Below, piece by piece: positions 19,069 through 28,447 of a DNA stretch of 64,000 bases. The notes under the pieces were generated by a model that was given only the letters and a program-made list of their open reading frames with translations, was not told where the DNA came from and searched no databases. This DNA comes from Pichia kudriavzevii (taxonomy: Eukaryota > Ascomycota > Pichiomycetes > Pichiales > Pichiaceae): NCBI RefSeq assembly GCF_003054445.1, contig NC_042506.1, positions 1,557,501-1,621,500 on the forward strand, in the 5' to 3' direction. The stretch's first letter is position 1. The number at the start of each line of letters is the position of its first letter. A program made the position numbers and the translations under genes.

Positions 19069-19471
19069 GCGGCTCAGCAGTTAGAATGAAATACTAGATA
19101 TACTGTAATGGGGGTAAATAACAACAAATTGCCGCTTATATGAAGAGCCAATATGCCATTATGAGAAATAGAATGGGTTTTTGTATTTAGCCTTTTTTTT
19201 TTTTTACCTTACCTCCTCGTTTCTTATTGTGCTCGGCACGGGTTGCCGTATTGGGAACCCCAGAGATGTGAAGACGTTAAAGCCTCGTTTAAGATAGGTT
19301 TCCAGTGGAAAGTTGCCTATTTTTCGAGGCTGAGAATTAAACGAGCATTTTCTTCTAAAAAAGGGGTGGTGGGGGCGGAAGAAGAGATGGATATGCATTA
19401 TTTAGTTCACTAAAAGAACGTTATCGTTATTAGTGCAAGTGTTTGTTTTAGCACTAGTGTTAGTACTGAAG

Positions 19472-19591
19472 TTTGTGTTGGAACATTTGAAAGTCTACAC
19501 ATTTGTACCTTTTTGTGTTGGAACATTTGAAAGTCTACACGTTTTTATCTGTTTGTGTTGGAACATTTGAGGCTCTACACGTTTTTATCTG
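19472..19591. repeat. three tandem 40-bp repeats just upstream of LCB3
   Basis: Copies start at 19472, 19512 and 19552, each opening with TTTGTGTTGGAACATTTGA and containing CTACAC. Copies 1 and 2 share the first ~29 bp; copies 2 and 3 share the GTTTTTATCTG end. The block ends 32 bp before the LCB3 ATG, so it is promoter-proximal or 5' UTR. Confidence 0.9.
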
Positions 19592-19623
19592 TTTGTTTTT
19601 GTTCTTGTGTGTTTGCAGTGCCA

Positions 19624-20733
19624 ATGTCTCTCCTTGATACTCATCTCGTCGATGTCGGACTTGCCGAAGACGCCCTCTATAGGAGAGCCATGAACCCCGT
19701 TCTCTATAAGATCCGTCATAAGATCCGCCCCTACATTGACTACGAACTCCCCATCCTGGAATACATTCAGTCCTTCCACAGAAACTGGCTTGATCAGTAC
19801 TTCATGTACAGCGCCAACGTAGGCTCGCATACGTTCTACGTTTTGATGTTACCCCTACCGGCTTGGTGTGGTTCTCTCAATCTCCTTAGAGACCTCGTAC
19901 AGGTGCTAGGATTGGGTATCTTTCTCACCGGTGTTGTTAAGGATATGCTGAACCTCCCTCGTCCAACCTCTCCACCATTGAAGAGACTCACAATGTCCCA
20001 CTATACATCCAAGGAATACGGGTATCCTTCCTCCCATTCAGCGAACGCAACCTCGGTGTCGATGGTTATCCTCATCCACACCCTCTCGTCGGAATTGTCC
20101 CTCTTTTGGAAATCTACAGTGATTTTGATCACCATTGGCTACTGGATCACCCTCTTGTTAGGGAGACTCTACTGTGGAATGCATGGCTTGGTGGACGTGC
20201 TCTCGGGTACACTGGTGGGCATTCTGACGGTCTTTGTGAGGATGCTAACCAAACCTTTCTGGGATTCCAAAGTCCTGCAACATTCTACATATTGGCCACT
20301 TTTTATAGTGGGCCTCTATTATTCTCTCATTTATTTCCATCCAACACCAGTGGAACAGTGTCCCTGCTTCGAAGACACAGTGGCCTTCATTGCCGTCCTT
20401 ATGGGCTTGGACCTCGTTGGCTGGACCTTGGCCTCCCCTACCACGTCTACAGACTACTCGAGCCATCCGGCAAAGTTGTCCGTTCCTAAATCCCTCTCTG
20501 CACTAGTGCTTCGTTTCCTCATTGGCGTGCCGGCAGTTGTTCTATGGAAAACACTTGCCAAACCTCTGGCAACCTCTCTCGTGGCCAAGCTGAGACCCAT
20601 GGATTCCAACCAGCAGTGTTTTGCCTTTCTACGCAGAACAGATACTAGAATCATTGTCAAATTCGTCGTCTATGGCGGCATCCCTTTTGCGGCAATCTTT
20701 GCAAAGTACATCTTTGAGTGGCTAAACATTTGA
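19624..20733 (+). CDS. LCB3: long-chain base-1-phosphate phosphatase (Lcb3/Ysr3)
   Basis: A 369-residue PAP2-family membrane phosphatase that dephosphorylates dihydrosphingosine-1-phosphate at the ER. The tripartite motif is complete: KDMLNLPRP (106-114), PSSHSAN (135-141) and GRLYCGMHGLVD (180-191) with R181, H187 and D191. SSH replaces the more common SGH of the wider superfamily, as is usual in the Lcb3 group. About eight hydrophobic spans follow. Start is the ATG of MSLLDTHLVD; the 23-codon extension upstream has no ATG and lies in the 40-bp repeats. Whether it corresponds to LCB3 or its duplicate YSR3 cannot be told from one copy. Confidence 0.9.
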   Translation: MSLLDTHLVDVGLAEDALYRRAMNPVLYKIRHKIRPYIDYELPILEYIQSFHRNWLDQYFMYSANVGSHTFYVLMLPLPAWCGSLNLLRDLVQVLGLGIFLTGVVKDMLNLPRPTSPPLKRLTMSHYTSKEYGYPSSHSANATSVSMVILIHTLSSELSLFWKSTVILITIGYWITLLLGRLYCGMHGLVDVLSGTLVGILTVFVRMLTKPFWDSKVLQHSTYWPLFIVGLYYSLIYFHPTPVEQCPCFEDTVAFIAVLMGLDLVGWTLASPTTSTDYSSHPAKLSVPKSLSALVLRFLIGVPAVVLWKTLAKPLATSLVAKLRPMDSNQQCFAFLRRTDTRIIVKFVVYGGIPFAAIFAKYIFEWLNI

Positions 20734-20758
20734 TAGACGTTTATAAATTACTATAGTT

Positions 20759-21055
20759 TCACTCCTTTATAGACTTCACAAAGGCAACTACATTGGCCAA
20801 CGTGATCGCCGGCTCCTCCTCCCGTGGTACATTCTCCAAATGCTGTCTCGACGAACAGTGTACAGCCAACGCCTGCGTGTCCTTGAACCGCCGTCTGCAC
20901 GGCTCGCAGACAAACCACGACTGGTCAGATCCAAACAGCGTCCCCGTCTCCTGGTGGACACTCGACACAAATCCGCCTCGGGCCTCCTTCACCCGTTTCC
21001 TCTGGGCATACTCATCAACGTCCCATGTGCGACGTCCATACTGGTTGGTGCTCAT
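20759..21055 (-). CDS. SNU23: Snu23-like U4/U6-U5 tri-snRNP zinc-finger protein, very compact
   Basis: Only 98 residues, against 194 in S. cerevisiae Snu23. The N-terminal GRRTWDVDEYAQR (7-19) matches the family GRRTWDxxEY motif that contacts Brr2/Prp8-area proteins in the B complex. A U1-type C2H2 finger follows: C50, C53, H66, H72 (FVCEPCRRRFKDTQALAVHCSSRQH). The start is the ATG of MSTNQYGRRTW; the upstream extension is not supported. The linker and C-terminal helices present in the S. cerevisiae protein are mostly missing. Confidence 0.8.
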   Translation of the reverse strand: MSTNQYGRRTWDVDEYAQRKRVKEARGGFVSSVHQETGTLFGSDQSWFVCEPCRRRFKDTQALAVHCSSRQHLENVPREEEPAITLANVVAFVKSIKE

Positions 21056-21307
21056 TGTCTCCTCATACACGCCGATAGAGAGGAGACATTCTATAAACAA
21101 CGGCTTTGCAAACAACGGAGAAATCGGACTCTTGTTTGTCTTGAAAGTTCCACACTGGATAAAACTGTGACAAGAGGGAAAAAAAAAAATCAACACCTTC
21201 AAAATTTCCAAATTTGTAAACGAGGCTCAGTTTTTGGTTGTCTATGACAAGACAGCCATTTATTGTTTGTTAAAAGTCTCCATTAGAGACATCTATTGCT
21301 AAGAAAA

Positions 21308-22105
21308 ATGCGGTTTGCACCGTATGTCTATGCCTGGGGGCATAACAACCACGCCGCGTACAAGGTTTGCAACGTGGCCGATGTTGAGAGAGTTGGGGTA
21401 ATGGAAATCATACTTGCCTTTTACGTTGACGGGAGGTACAACGAAATCATCAACTGGAAAGACGATATCAGGAGGTCGGCCGTACGTGTGCGATTGGCAT
21501 TGGGCGGAGCGTGTGGCCGTATTATATCGGACAAGCCAATGCAGCGGCAGGTTGCTGAATTGGTCCATCTCATTAGAGAGCTAGATGTCGATTGGATTGA
21601 CGTTGATATCGAGGGACAGGGGAATGCAGACGCTGTCCTTGTTTGCCAACTCGTCTCTGGTGCCGTTGCTGAGACAGGCGTTCGGGTCTCACTAACGTTG
21701 CCGGTCGAGTGGACTGGGTTGGGTGCAGAGGCGGTGCATGTGATGGAGGTCTTTCACCAGGTGCCTGTCTCGATGTATAACTTGATGGTGATGGACTTCT
21801 ACACTCCATATGAGGGAGCTTGGGGGGTCAAACATATCCAGATCCTGAAGAGTGTCCAGCGGCAACTCGGTATACCGTGGAGCAAACTCGGGGTGTGTCC
21901 AATGATTGGCCGGAACGACGATGGTACATACTTTACATTAGACGACTGGGATACCTTGCTTAAATTTGCCAGGAGCGTTGACCTGGGGCTGGTTACCTTT
22001 TGGGCACTGAACAGAGACCAAGCCGGAACCGGCGGCATTGACACACATTCATCACAGCCTCATGATTATCAATATACAGAGAGGGCGTTATTATATACAC
22101 GTTAA
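21308..22105 (+). CDS. GH18 chitinase-like protein without signal peptide
   Basis: 265 residues with a TIM-barrel GH18 pattern: APYVYAWGHNNH at the first strand, LAFYVDGRYNEIINWKDDIRRS, LALGGACG (63-70), and the catalytic DxxDxDxE motif as DWIDVDIE (D95, D98, D100, E102). Later come MVMDFYTPYEG and the closing segment LGVCPMIGRNDDGTYFTLDDW with LVTFWALNRDQ, a set typical of bacterial and some fungal secreted chitinases. There is no signal peptide, Ser/Thr linker or chitin-binding domain, so it is unlike yeast Cts1 and is probably cytosolic. Catalytic residues are kept, so activity is plausible. The substrate could be chitin oligomers or another beta-1,4-linked GlcNAc chain. Its stop is 18 bp from that of convergent AIM36. 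Horizontal origin is possible but not shown. Confidence 0.8.
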   Translation: MRFAPYVYAWGHNNHAAYKVCNVADVERVGVMEIILAFYVDGRYNEIINWKDDIRRSAVRVRLALGGACGRIISDKPMQRQVAELVHLIRELDVDWIDVDIEGQGNADAVLVCQLVSGAVAETGVRVSLTLPVEWTGLGAEAVHVMEVFHQVPVSMYNLMVMDFYTPYEGAWGVKHIQILKSVQRQLGIPWSKLGVCPMIGRNDDGTYFTLDDWDTLLKFARSVDLGLVTFWALNRDQAGTGGIDTHSSQPHDYQYTERALLYTR

Positions 22106-22123
22106 TAGGGAAACCGAATGTAG

Positions 22124-23083
22124 TTATTTCAACGACTTGAGTCTCGTTATAACATCCTCGTCGGATTCGCCATACTGTCTGATTGGCTGTCCAAGTTGTC
22201 TCAACTGCCACTGCGCCTTTTCAATTGCAGGAGCATCCTGGGATGGTTGGGTATCTGCCAACATTTTCAATTGCGGTGTCTCTAAGAGAGGAGCAGGTTT
22301 AGCTACATGACTGATTTCCAAAGGATCCAGTTTCGGTAAGTCCTTGACATGCTTGATCTTGTCCACAGTCTCAAAGTACTCGACAACATTGTTATCCTCC
22401 TCTTCCTTCAACACGAGCAGGGTGTCCCTGCTACAAACATTCTGTTCGAATTTGATGGCCTCCTTGATGTTTGGCGGGTAGTTCAAAAGTAGGAATCTGC
22501 CAGCACCAGGGTCGGCGTCCTTCTCCTTCTTGATCTCGTCGCTTACCAACTGGGTGAAGATCCCAGGTTTCAACCGATACGTGAAGGAATATGCAAACCC
22601 ATTGGCCTTTGGATCATGGGTTTCCAAATTTTCCTTTAAAAGAATATGATACTTGCCCCCCTCTAGTTGTCTCTCCACGAGCTCATTCAGATCGATGACT
22701 TTGGCACCTAGCTTCTCCACTATTTGCTTAACTACCTTAGAGTCCTTACTATTCCCATTCGTCACTGGCAGTAGATAACACTCTTCACCTTTCTCCAACG
22801 TTAAATGCTTCTTCTGGATCTCAGATATATACTTATTCCATTCGTCTTCAGTGAAGGTCTTTTTGTATTTCTCAAGGTTCTTGGAATGGTCCTGTTCCTG
22901 GATCCGCTGCATGACGTTCACATACACCATTGTACCAAAGGCAGCCACTAATAGAAACCATTTCCATTCAATTTTATCAACGTTTCGGCGCTGGGACGCA
23001 TGCCGAACTGGCACAGCAACACGAGCCAATAATTTACAAGGATTCAACCCCAAATGAGCCTGGCGCAGAGATGGACGGAACAT
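22124..23083 (-). CDS. AIM36: mitochondrial inner-membrane protein Aim36
   Basis: 319 residues, starting at the ATG of MFRPSLRQAHLG, which begins a clear mitochondrial presequence; the longer frame starts at TTG. A membrane span lies at ~40-58 (WKWFLLVAAFGTMVYVNVM). The C-terminal core matches S. cerevisiae Aim36 (Fmp39): LLLNYPPNIKEAIKFEQNV, then NNVVEYFETVDKI. The role is poorly defined (mitochondrial inheritance phenotypes). It continues about 85 residues past the end of the S. cerevisiae protein. It is divergent from MRPS8, as its orthologue is in S. cerevisiae. Confidence 0.85.
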   Translation of the reverse strand: MFRPSLRQAHLGLNPCKLLARVAVPVRHASQRRNVDKIEWKWFLLVAAFGTMVYVNVMQRIQEQDHSKNLEKYKKTFTEDEWNKYISEIQKKHLTLEKGEECYLLPVTNGNSKDSKVVKQIVEKLGAKVIDLNELVERQLEGGKYHILLKENLETHDPKANGFAYSFTYRLKPGIFTQLVSDEIKKEKDADPGAGRFLLLNYPPNIKEAIKFEQNVCSRDTLLVLKEEEDNNVVEYFETVDKIKHVKDLPKLDPLEISHVAKPAPLLETPQLKMLADTQPSQDAPAIEKAQWQLRQLGQPIRQYGESDEDVITRLKSLK

Positions 23084-23386
23084 TGATCTCCAAGACTTGT
23101 CTTTACTCTTAATATGGTCCAAATTGGTGAAATGACACCCAATAGTTAACCATACCTATTTAACAACAAAGATGAACTTGTTTCTCCAGTAGCGAATCTC
23201 TCCCTCTTTTTTTTTTTTTTCTCAATTTTCCCATTTGTTAATTTGAAGCGATGTTGAAAAAACAGGAAAAAAAAGACCAATTTTAATTGGAATTTGTGTT
23301 TAGACATTTACAAGAATGGACGATACCAGACAAGACAAGACAAACCAAGACAAGACAAACCATATAACGCCACCCAAGAGTATAAC

Positions 23387-23860
23387 ATGTCTCTAGTCAA
23401 GCTCGCCAATGTCTGTGCGCATCTACAAAACGTGTCTATGGCAAGAGTGCCTCTGGCAGCCATTCCATACACCCGTTTGCATTTACAAATTGCATTAGGT
23501 CTTCATAAGGAGGGGTTTATTTCCACCTTGCAGAGGGGATCCACGGCCGGTCCAGACATCACGCCCGTCGAAGTCACACCAGACAACATTGCCACCCGTC
23601 GGTTGTGGCTTGGCATGAAGTACAGACAGGGGAAGCCGGTTTTGTCCAAGTTCCAACTAATTTCCAAGCCTAACAGAAGGGTCTATGCCAATGCCGACGA
23701 GTTGAAGGAGTTTGCCTCTGGCCAGAGATTCAGGTTTGTCAAGCCGCTGATGCCAGGTGAGATTGTCTTTGTTAGGCCTAAGGGTTCCAAAGAGGTGATA
23801 AACTTGCACGAGGCAGTCAAGAAACAGGTTGATGCCGAATTGTTATGTAGGGTTTACTAG
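23387..23860 (+). CDS. MRPS8: mitochondrial ribosomal protein uS8m
   Basis: 157 residues (155 in S. cerevisiae Mrps8). The start at MSLVKLANVCAHLQN matches the family; the upstream frame is a GACAAGACAAACC-type repeat in the 5' leader. The C-terminal FRFVKPLMPGEIVFVRPKG matches the uS8 fold's basic C-terminal block. It acts in the small subunit of the mitoribosome. The head-to-head arrangement with AIM36 is conserved with S. cerevisiae (YMR157C/YMR158W). Confidence 0.88.
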   Translation: MSLVKLANVCAHLQNVSMARVPLAAIPYTRLHLQIALGLHKEGFISTLQRGSTAGPDITPVEVTPDNIATRRLWLGMKYRQGKPVLSKFQLISKPNRRVYANADELKEFASGQRFRFVKPLMPGEIVFVRPKGSKEVINLHEAVKKQVDAELLCRVY

Positions 23861-24033
23861 ATGAAACGTAGCTCTAGTTTCACCTCTCTTGTATATACCG
23901 ATTTCTGTAGCGTTTCTAATACTATGGAAAACCTAACTTCAAAAGCAGCATCACTAAAGAAACTACCAGTCAAACTATCAACGCGAGAAGAGCATGGCTG
24001 CTCTTGTCCTTGATGGAGTAGTCAAACGTTGGA

Positions 24034-24753
24034 ATGGGGAAACTAGGCATCCCAAAGAGAGTCAGGGCTTCCAAGAGAGTCGGCTGTGGGAGTGTTACAC
24101 TGGGTGATGTTCAAACGGTTGTGCACGGCGACGGGTTTGACTCCATTGGCACACATTGCCTTCGATTTAGGAGCTCCAAAATTAACGAGTTTTCCAATGA
24201 TGGCAAACGACAAGTTCAAGTAGCTGCGTTTGATCTCGACGACACATTGATTAGGAACAGGTCTGGGTTCAAGTTTGCAAGATCTCCAGATGACTGGAAG
24301 TGGTTCAACGAGCACGTGCCTAGAAAAGTGAAAGAGTGGACCAGGGAATCACCAAACCGAATTATTGCGATATTTACCAACCAAGGCGCCGTCACCAACA
24401 TTGTCCCGCCGGGGAAGCCGTCGTTATCCTTCAATAAGCTGGTTGCTCGTTTGAAACTCATTACCAAAGAGTTGGATGATTTACCTCTTGTTGTCTATGC
24501 CTCTACACGGAAGAGCTCTACAGATAAAAAGAAAGGGTTGGGGAGTGATGACAAGTTACATGAAACTTACAGGAAACCAGGCATTGGCATGTGGAAGCAG
24601 CTGCTTGTGGATATCGGCGATGTAGACATCAGCAACTCATTCTTTGTTGGAGATGCTGCAGGAAGAGACGGTGATTTCAGTGATTCTGATAGGAAATTTG
24701 CAGAAACAGTCGGTCTCACGTTCAAAGTTCCTGAAGAATATTTCAAGGCATAG
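24034..24753 (+). CDS. TPP1: DNA 3'-phosphatase Tpp1
   Basis: 239 residues, the size of S. cerevisiae Tpp1 (238). A HAD-type PNK phosphatase domain is clear: DLDDTLI (67-73) with nucleophile D67 and D69, FTNQGA (motif II, Thr), YRKPGIGMW (motif III Lys) and FFVGDAAGRDGDFSDSDRKFA (motif IV acids). It removes 3'-phosphates at DNA strand breaks. The 5'-kinase half of mammalian PNKP is absent, as in budding yeast. In S. cerevisiae TPP1 lies beside AIM36 (YMR156C); here it lies one gene away, after MRPS8. Confidence 0.92.
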   Translation: MGKLGIPKRVRASKRVGCGSVTLGDVQTVVHGDGFDSIGTHCLRFRSSKINEFSNDGKRQVQVAAFDLDDTLIRNRSGFKFARSPDDWKWFNEHVPRKVKEWTRESPNRIIAIFTNQGAVTNIVPPGKPSLSFNKLVARLKLITKELDDLPLVVYASTRKSSTDKKKGLGSDDKLHETYRKPGIGMWKQLLVDIGDVDISNSFFVGDAAGRDGDFSDSDRKFAETVGLTFKVPEEYFKA

Positions 24754-24968
24754 CTATAGCAGCTCTGCTAGGTTTGTAGTTGTAGATGAGTAACATATCT
24801 CCATCGTTGCACTCCCAATTCGTTTTCTATTGAAGGAATACACTAACAAAGAAAAGAGCCACACTTTTGTTATCGCTTCATGAATATTTCACCGTTTTTC
24901 CAACAACCGATGAAGTGGTGGATATTATCTCCAACGTTTTCTTGTCTCTTTTGAGGTGGCAATCCAAC

Positions 24969-25940
24969 ATGTCTCTCCCACATACCTTTGACGAACCTGT
25001 TCCTCTGGCTGTTATCGGAGGCACCGGGTTGTACAAACTAGACTCCTTGGAGCCTGTTGCTAAACTCACCATCTCCACGCCTTGGGGCCAACCATCGTCT
25101 CCAATAACCATTTCGAAGACAGCGACTGGACTACCGATTGCCTTTCTTGCCAGACATGGCCAAACCCATGACCTGCTACCTACAGATGTTCCATCGCAGG
25201 CAAATATTGCAGCGTTGAAATCTTTAGGTGTCAAGATCATCATTGCATTCAGTGCAGTTGGTTCATTGCAGGAACATATTCGTCCTCGTGATTTTGTTAT
25301 TCCGAACCAGGTCATCGATAGAACTAAGGGTATCAGAAAATCTACCTTTTTCGAAAGAGGTTTTGTTGCACATGCAGGGTTTGGTGATCCATTTGATAAT
25401 AGGATTGCAAAGATTATTGCTGAGACATGTGAGAATTGTTTGGTCAATGAGGACGGTGTAGCGGACAAGAAACATAGACTCCACTCGAAATACACCGATG
25501 GAAAGGACTTAACTTTGATTTGTATGGAAGGCCCTGCATTTTCAACTAGGGCAGAATCGAAATTGTACAAGTCCTGGGGCGGTTCGGTCATTAATATGTC
25601 ATGTATTCCTGAATCCAAGCTAGCAAGAGAAGCTGAAATTTCCTATCAAATGATTTGTATGTCTACTGACTATGACGCCTGGAGGGAAGATGAAGAACCA
25701 GTGACTGTGGAGACTGTTGTCGGTAATCTCAATGCAAATTCCAGAAATGCACACATCATTGCCGAAAAATTGATTGAAGTCTTGGAGCCAAAGATTAAGT
25801 CAGGTGAAATCGGCAATGATTTGCAAGGTTCTATGAAAATGGCCATTTCCACTGCACCTCATGGTAGAGACAAGAAGGTTATGGAAAAAATGCATTATTT
25901 GTTCCCAGGCTATTGGCCCTTGGATGAATCTACTAGATAA
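24969..25940 (+). CDS. MEU1: 5'-methylthioadenosine phosphorylase
   Basis: 323 residues, starting at the ATG of MSLPHTFDEPVPLAVIGGTG; the longer frame starts at TTG. Family motifs: IGGTGLY (phosphate loop), FLARHGQTHDLLPTDVPSQANI, SAVGSLQEHIRPRDFV, CMEGPAFSTRAESKLY, and INMSCIPESKLAREAEISYQMICMSTDYD in the base/ribose-binding area. It splits methylthioadenosine from polyamine synthesis into adenine and MTR-1-phosphate for methionine salvage. A Cys stands where most family members have a Thr in the NMTxxPE segment (NMSCIPE). Confidence 0.92.
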   Translation: MSLPHTFDEPVPLAVIGGTGLYKLDSLEPVAKLTISTPWGQPSSPITISKTATGLPIAFLARHGQTHDLLPTDVPSQANIAALKSLGVKIIIAFSAVGSLQEHIRPRDFVIPNQVIDRTKGIRKSTFFERGFVAHAGFGDPFDNRIAKIIAETCENCLVNEDGVADKKHRLHSKYTDGKDLTLICMEGPAFSTRAESKLYKSWGGSVINMSCIPESKLAREAEISYQMICMSTDYDAWREDEEPVTVETVVGNLNANSRNAHIIAEKLIEVLEPKIKSGEIGNDLQGSMKMAISTAPHGRDKKVMEKMHYLFPGYWPLDESTR

Positions 25941-25975
25941 AGTATTTAACCGTGATGTTTTAATTATATAAAATA

Positions 25976-27388
25976 TTAGTACAAATTATTCTTAGATTTT
26001 CTAATCTCGTTGCTGACTTCATACATATATTTTCCACTTGGTTGTAATATATCTTTACCTACATGACGATCTGTGTAATTGTTCCTAGAACTTAATCTCT
26101 TTCTCAAATTTTCAAGGTTAGCTTCACTTGTTGAAAGAGTAGCCTTCTGAGATGCACCTGCACTCCACGTCAAATTACCGATATCATTTTTGTTTGTATA
26201 ACTTCTCGAATTGAATTTATTTCCAATAGCAAGGCTGTTGAGGGACCCCATAACGTCTTCCATTGAATTTGGGTCCGGTACAACAACTCTAGCTGGCTTC
26301 TCGTGTCTTTGAGGAGAAGATGTCAATATTTGCTTGAGAACAGCATCACTATCTCCATCTTCGTCATCTTCATCTGAAACAGATGTGTCATCACCTAAAC
26401 CGAGGATCTTCCTCTGTGCTTTTGTCAATGGTAAGTCAAGACATTTATCCTGTGGCTTTAGTAATCTGTAAGCCGATGAGGTAATAACTGAAAGAAGAGT
26501 GAGAGACAATATGTACTCAATGTAAGTTCCAATTGCTAAGAAGCTTTCAAAAGATACCAATTGTGCAAGGGCGGAAAGTAAGCTTTTCAGAAAGGGAGTA
26601 TTTGTTTGGTTGGTTAAAGACATCAGGTACTTAGATAATGACGCTGTAGTGTTGTTAATCCAGGGGCTTGTGTAAAAGAACAGTCTAATAATCGATCGCA
26701 AAAGCCTGTATACGAGAAAGGAAAGTGTTGCAACCAACAACTTTCTCAGTTCCAATTCTTTATTGACCATTCTGCCAAGGGCTTGGACAACATATGGATT
26801 AGACATGTCGTTAATGGACGAATGGGCATTATGAATTTCGGCAGTATCTTCTTTCTTTGAGGACAAAGAACTACCGACATTTTTCTCATTTGAGGAAGAA
26901 AACGAGCTTATTGTCCTCCTTGGTTTAAATGCAGAATGCAAATAAGTATCTCTATTTATTTCGTTGGATATACTGTTTGCTCTCAAGCTATTGATTTTGT
27001 CGTGATAGTTTTCCTGGTGTGCCCTTATCTTCATTTTCAGGAGTTGGTCGGCATTGATGGCCAACGGATCATACTTTGGGGTACCAAGGCTTGCTGTTAT
27101 TTTACGTGAATGATTTGACATCCTAAATGGAGACTCAATGAGTGATTTAATCGGAGTATATGGAGATATGTCATTGGAGTCCATATTTACTGTGGAAGTA
27201 CCAATCTTGATGTTTGGCAAGGTCACGTTACCGGCGAAAGAGCCGTGTTCGTTTTGGTTTTCACTTGAAACAGGTTCGGTTTCACGTAATGGTGAGAACT
27301 GCTTATGAGGAGATACGGAGGCACCTGACTTGTTCTTTGTTGATAAAAATGTGTCATCATCCGTAAAAAAGGTTGATGTATTGGACAT
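25976..27388 (-). CDS. POM34: nuclear pore membrane protein Pom34
   Basis: 470 residues, against 299 in S. cerevisiae. The diagnostic region is NPYVVQALGRMVNKELELRKLLVATLSFLVYRLLRSII (about 196-233), the first membrane span, then a second hydrophobic hairpin ~268-315 (YIEYILSLTLLSVITSSAYRLL), followed by LDLPLTKAQRKILGLG, which lines up with the S. cerevisiae LNLTDRQKKLLGV. The C-terminal SGKYMYEV also matches. Pom34 is a double-spanning component of the pore membrane ring with Pom152 and Ndc1. The N-terminal 190 residues are Ser/Asn-rich with SP sites and have no counterpart I recognise. Confidence 0.85.
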   Translation of the reverse strand: MSNTSTFFTDDDTFLSTKNKSGASVSPHKQFSPLRETEPVSSENQNEHGSFAGNVTLPNIKIGTSTVNMDSNDISPYTPIKSLIESPFRMSNHSRKITASLGTPKYDPLAINADQLLKMKIRAHQENYHDKINSLRANSISNEINRDTYLHSAFKPRRTISSFSSSNEKNVGSSLSSKKEDTAEIHNAHSSINDMSNPYVVQALGRMVNKELELRKLLVATLSFLVYRLLRSIIRLFFYTSPWINNTTASLSKYLMSLTNQTNTPFLKSLLSALAQLVSFESFLAIGTYIEYILSLTLLSVITSSAYRLLKPQDKCLDLPLTKAQRKILGLGDDTSVSDEDDEDGDSDAVLKQILTSSPQRHEKPARVVVPDPNSMEDVMGSLNSLAIGNKFNSRSYTNKNDIGNLTWSAGASQKATLSTSEANLENLRKRLSSRNNYTDRHVGKDILQPSGKYMYEVSNEIRKSKNNLY

Positions 27389-28447
27389 TTTAGGTGTTTA
27401 TGACCTCGTGTCTATAGTTTTAGCTGAGGTGGATGGGAGAGGAAGAAAGGTTGAAATAATACCATCCTTCTGAAGATTAGTGTAGAATGGAAATTTGAGA
27501 TTCATGAGGAGGAAAAAAAATTTAAAAGTTGCGAAAGCATCTTCTACGGGGGCTCTGCCTTTTTTTCTCTCTAGCATCTCCAACCTGGAATTGCTTTTAT
27601 GCCAATTGGTTTTCACTTATCACATGTATGCACAACATTACTTTACACAGTGCACGAGGACACTTTAAAACGCTGTAGCATACTCGATAGAGAATTAGTT
27701 CCACTGTATCTACTACAGTAATTGGAAACTTTGTCGGTTTCATGAATAAACATGACGACAATCATCCTGTACAAGTATACGGGAAAATATTGAGTTACCT
27801 TGTTTCCTTATCCATAATGGAATCACTGATATATTCCGTTAATATTGCAATTCCAGATTTTTCCAAAAAATCGAAAATATATTATCTCACAAAAGGAAAA
27901 AACTTATCAAACCAATTTACCAGCTGCAATTCGTATCTGTTTCCTTTTCTCGTCTGATGTATTCTTTATAACCATGGTTTACTAACAACGAAACCAATTG
28001 TAAACCATACCAGATTACCATAGGAAACAGATGAGGAATAGCTATTCTTAAAAATTGATTGCAATGGTTCACACATTAGGTATCACTCTGATTGCAATTC
28101 TATGAAACAATGTATTTGCTTCGAGTGACTTATATGTCTGATGTTTTGTAAAACACCTTTTTTGACACAGTTATCTTTTGTTCTTCATGAAGCAGTGGAT
28201 ATTTTTTTCTTTTCAATATAGTTTAGGACCTTATTTTACTAAATTCTTCACTTCTGACATTATTGGGATGGGTGTTGGATGTCTTCTAGTAAAAACACCA
28301 AATTTTGAAATCAATTTATAAAAACTTCCTCATAGTTTAATATGAATACAAAAATTACTGAGCTAATCAATTTATAATTAAAATAAGTCACGTGTATGCC
28401 AGAAATACTAAAAACAAAGTATAGCAACAAAAAAACCAGTCCAAGAT
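27389..28447. other. intergenic region between POM34 and tRNA-Asn
   Basis: About 1.06 kb of AT-rich DNA. The only ATG-started frame of note (27742-27957, 71 codons, plus strand) has no recognisable domain and is not called. A TCACGTG E-box lies at 28388-28394, 54 bp before the tRNA gene. No clear LTR was seen. Confidence 0.5.

Larger units (their letters stand above)
18403..19623. other. RPS21/LCB3 divergent intergenic region, T-rich
   Basis: 1.2 kb between the starts of RPS21 (minus) and LCB3 (plus). It contains many T runs of 8-12 (for example 18500-18510, 18890-18900 and 18960-19020), a G+C-rich patch at ~18695-18780, a CACGTGAC site at 19061 and a 40-bp triple repeat next to LCB3. Open frames here are low-complexity and not credible. 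Confidence 0.55.

Noticed and set aside
27389-28447. Possible solo LTR next to tRNA-Asn
   Set aside because: I looked for TG...CA ends and a target duplication near all three tRNA genes and found no convincing pair.
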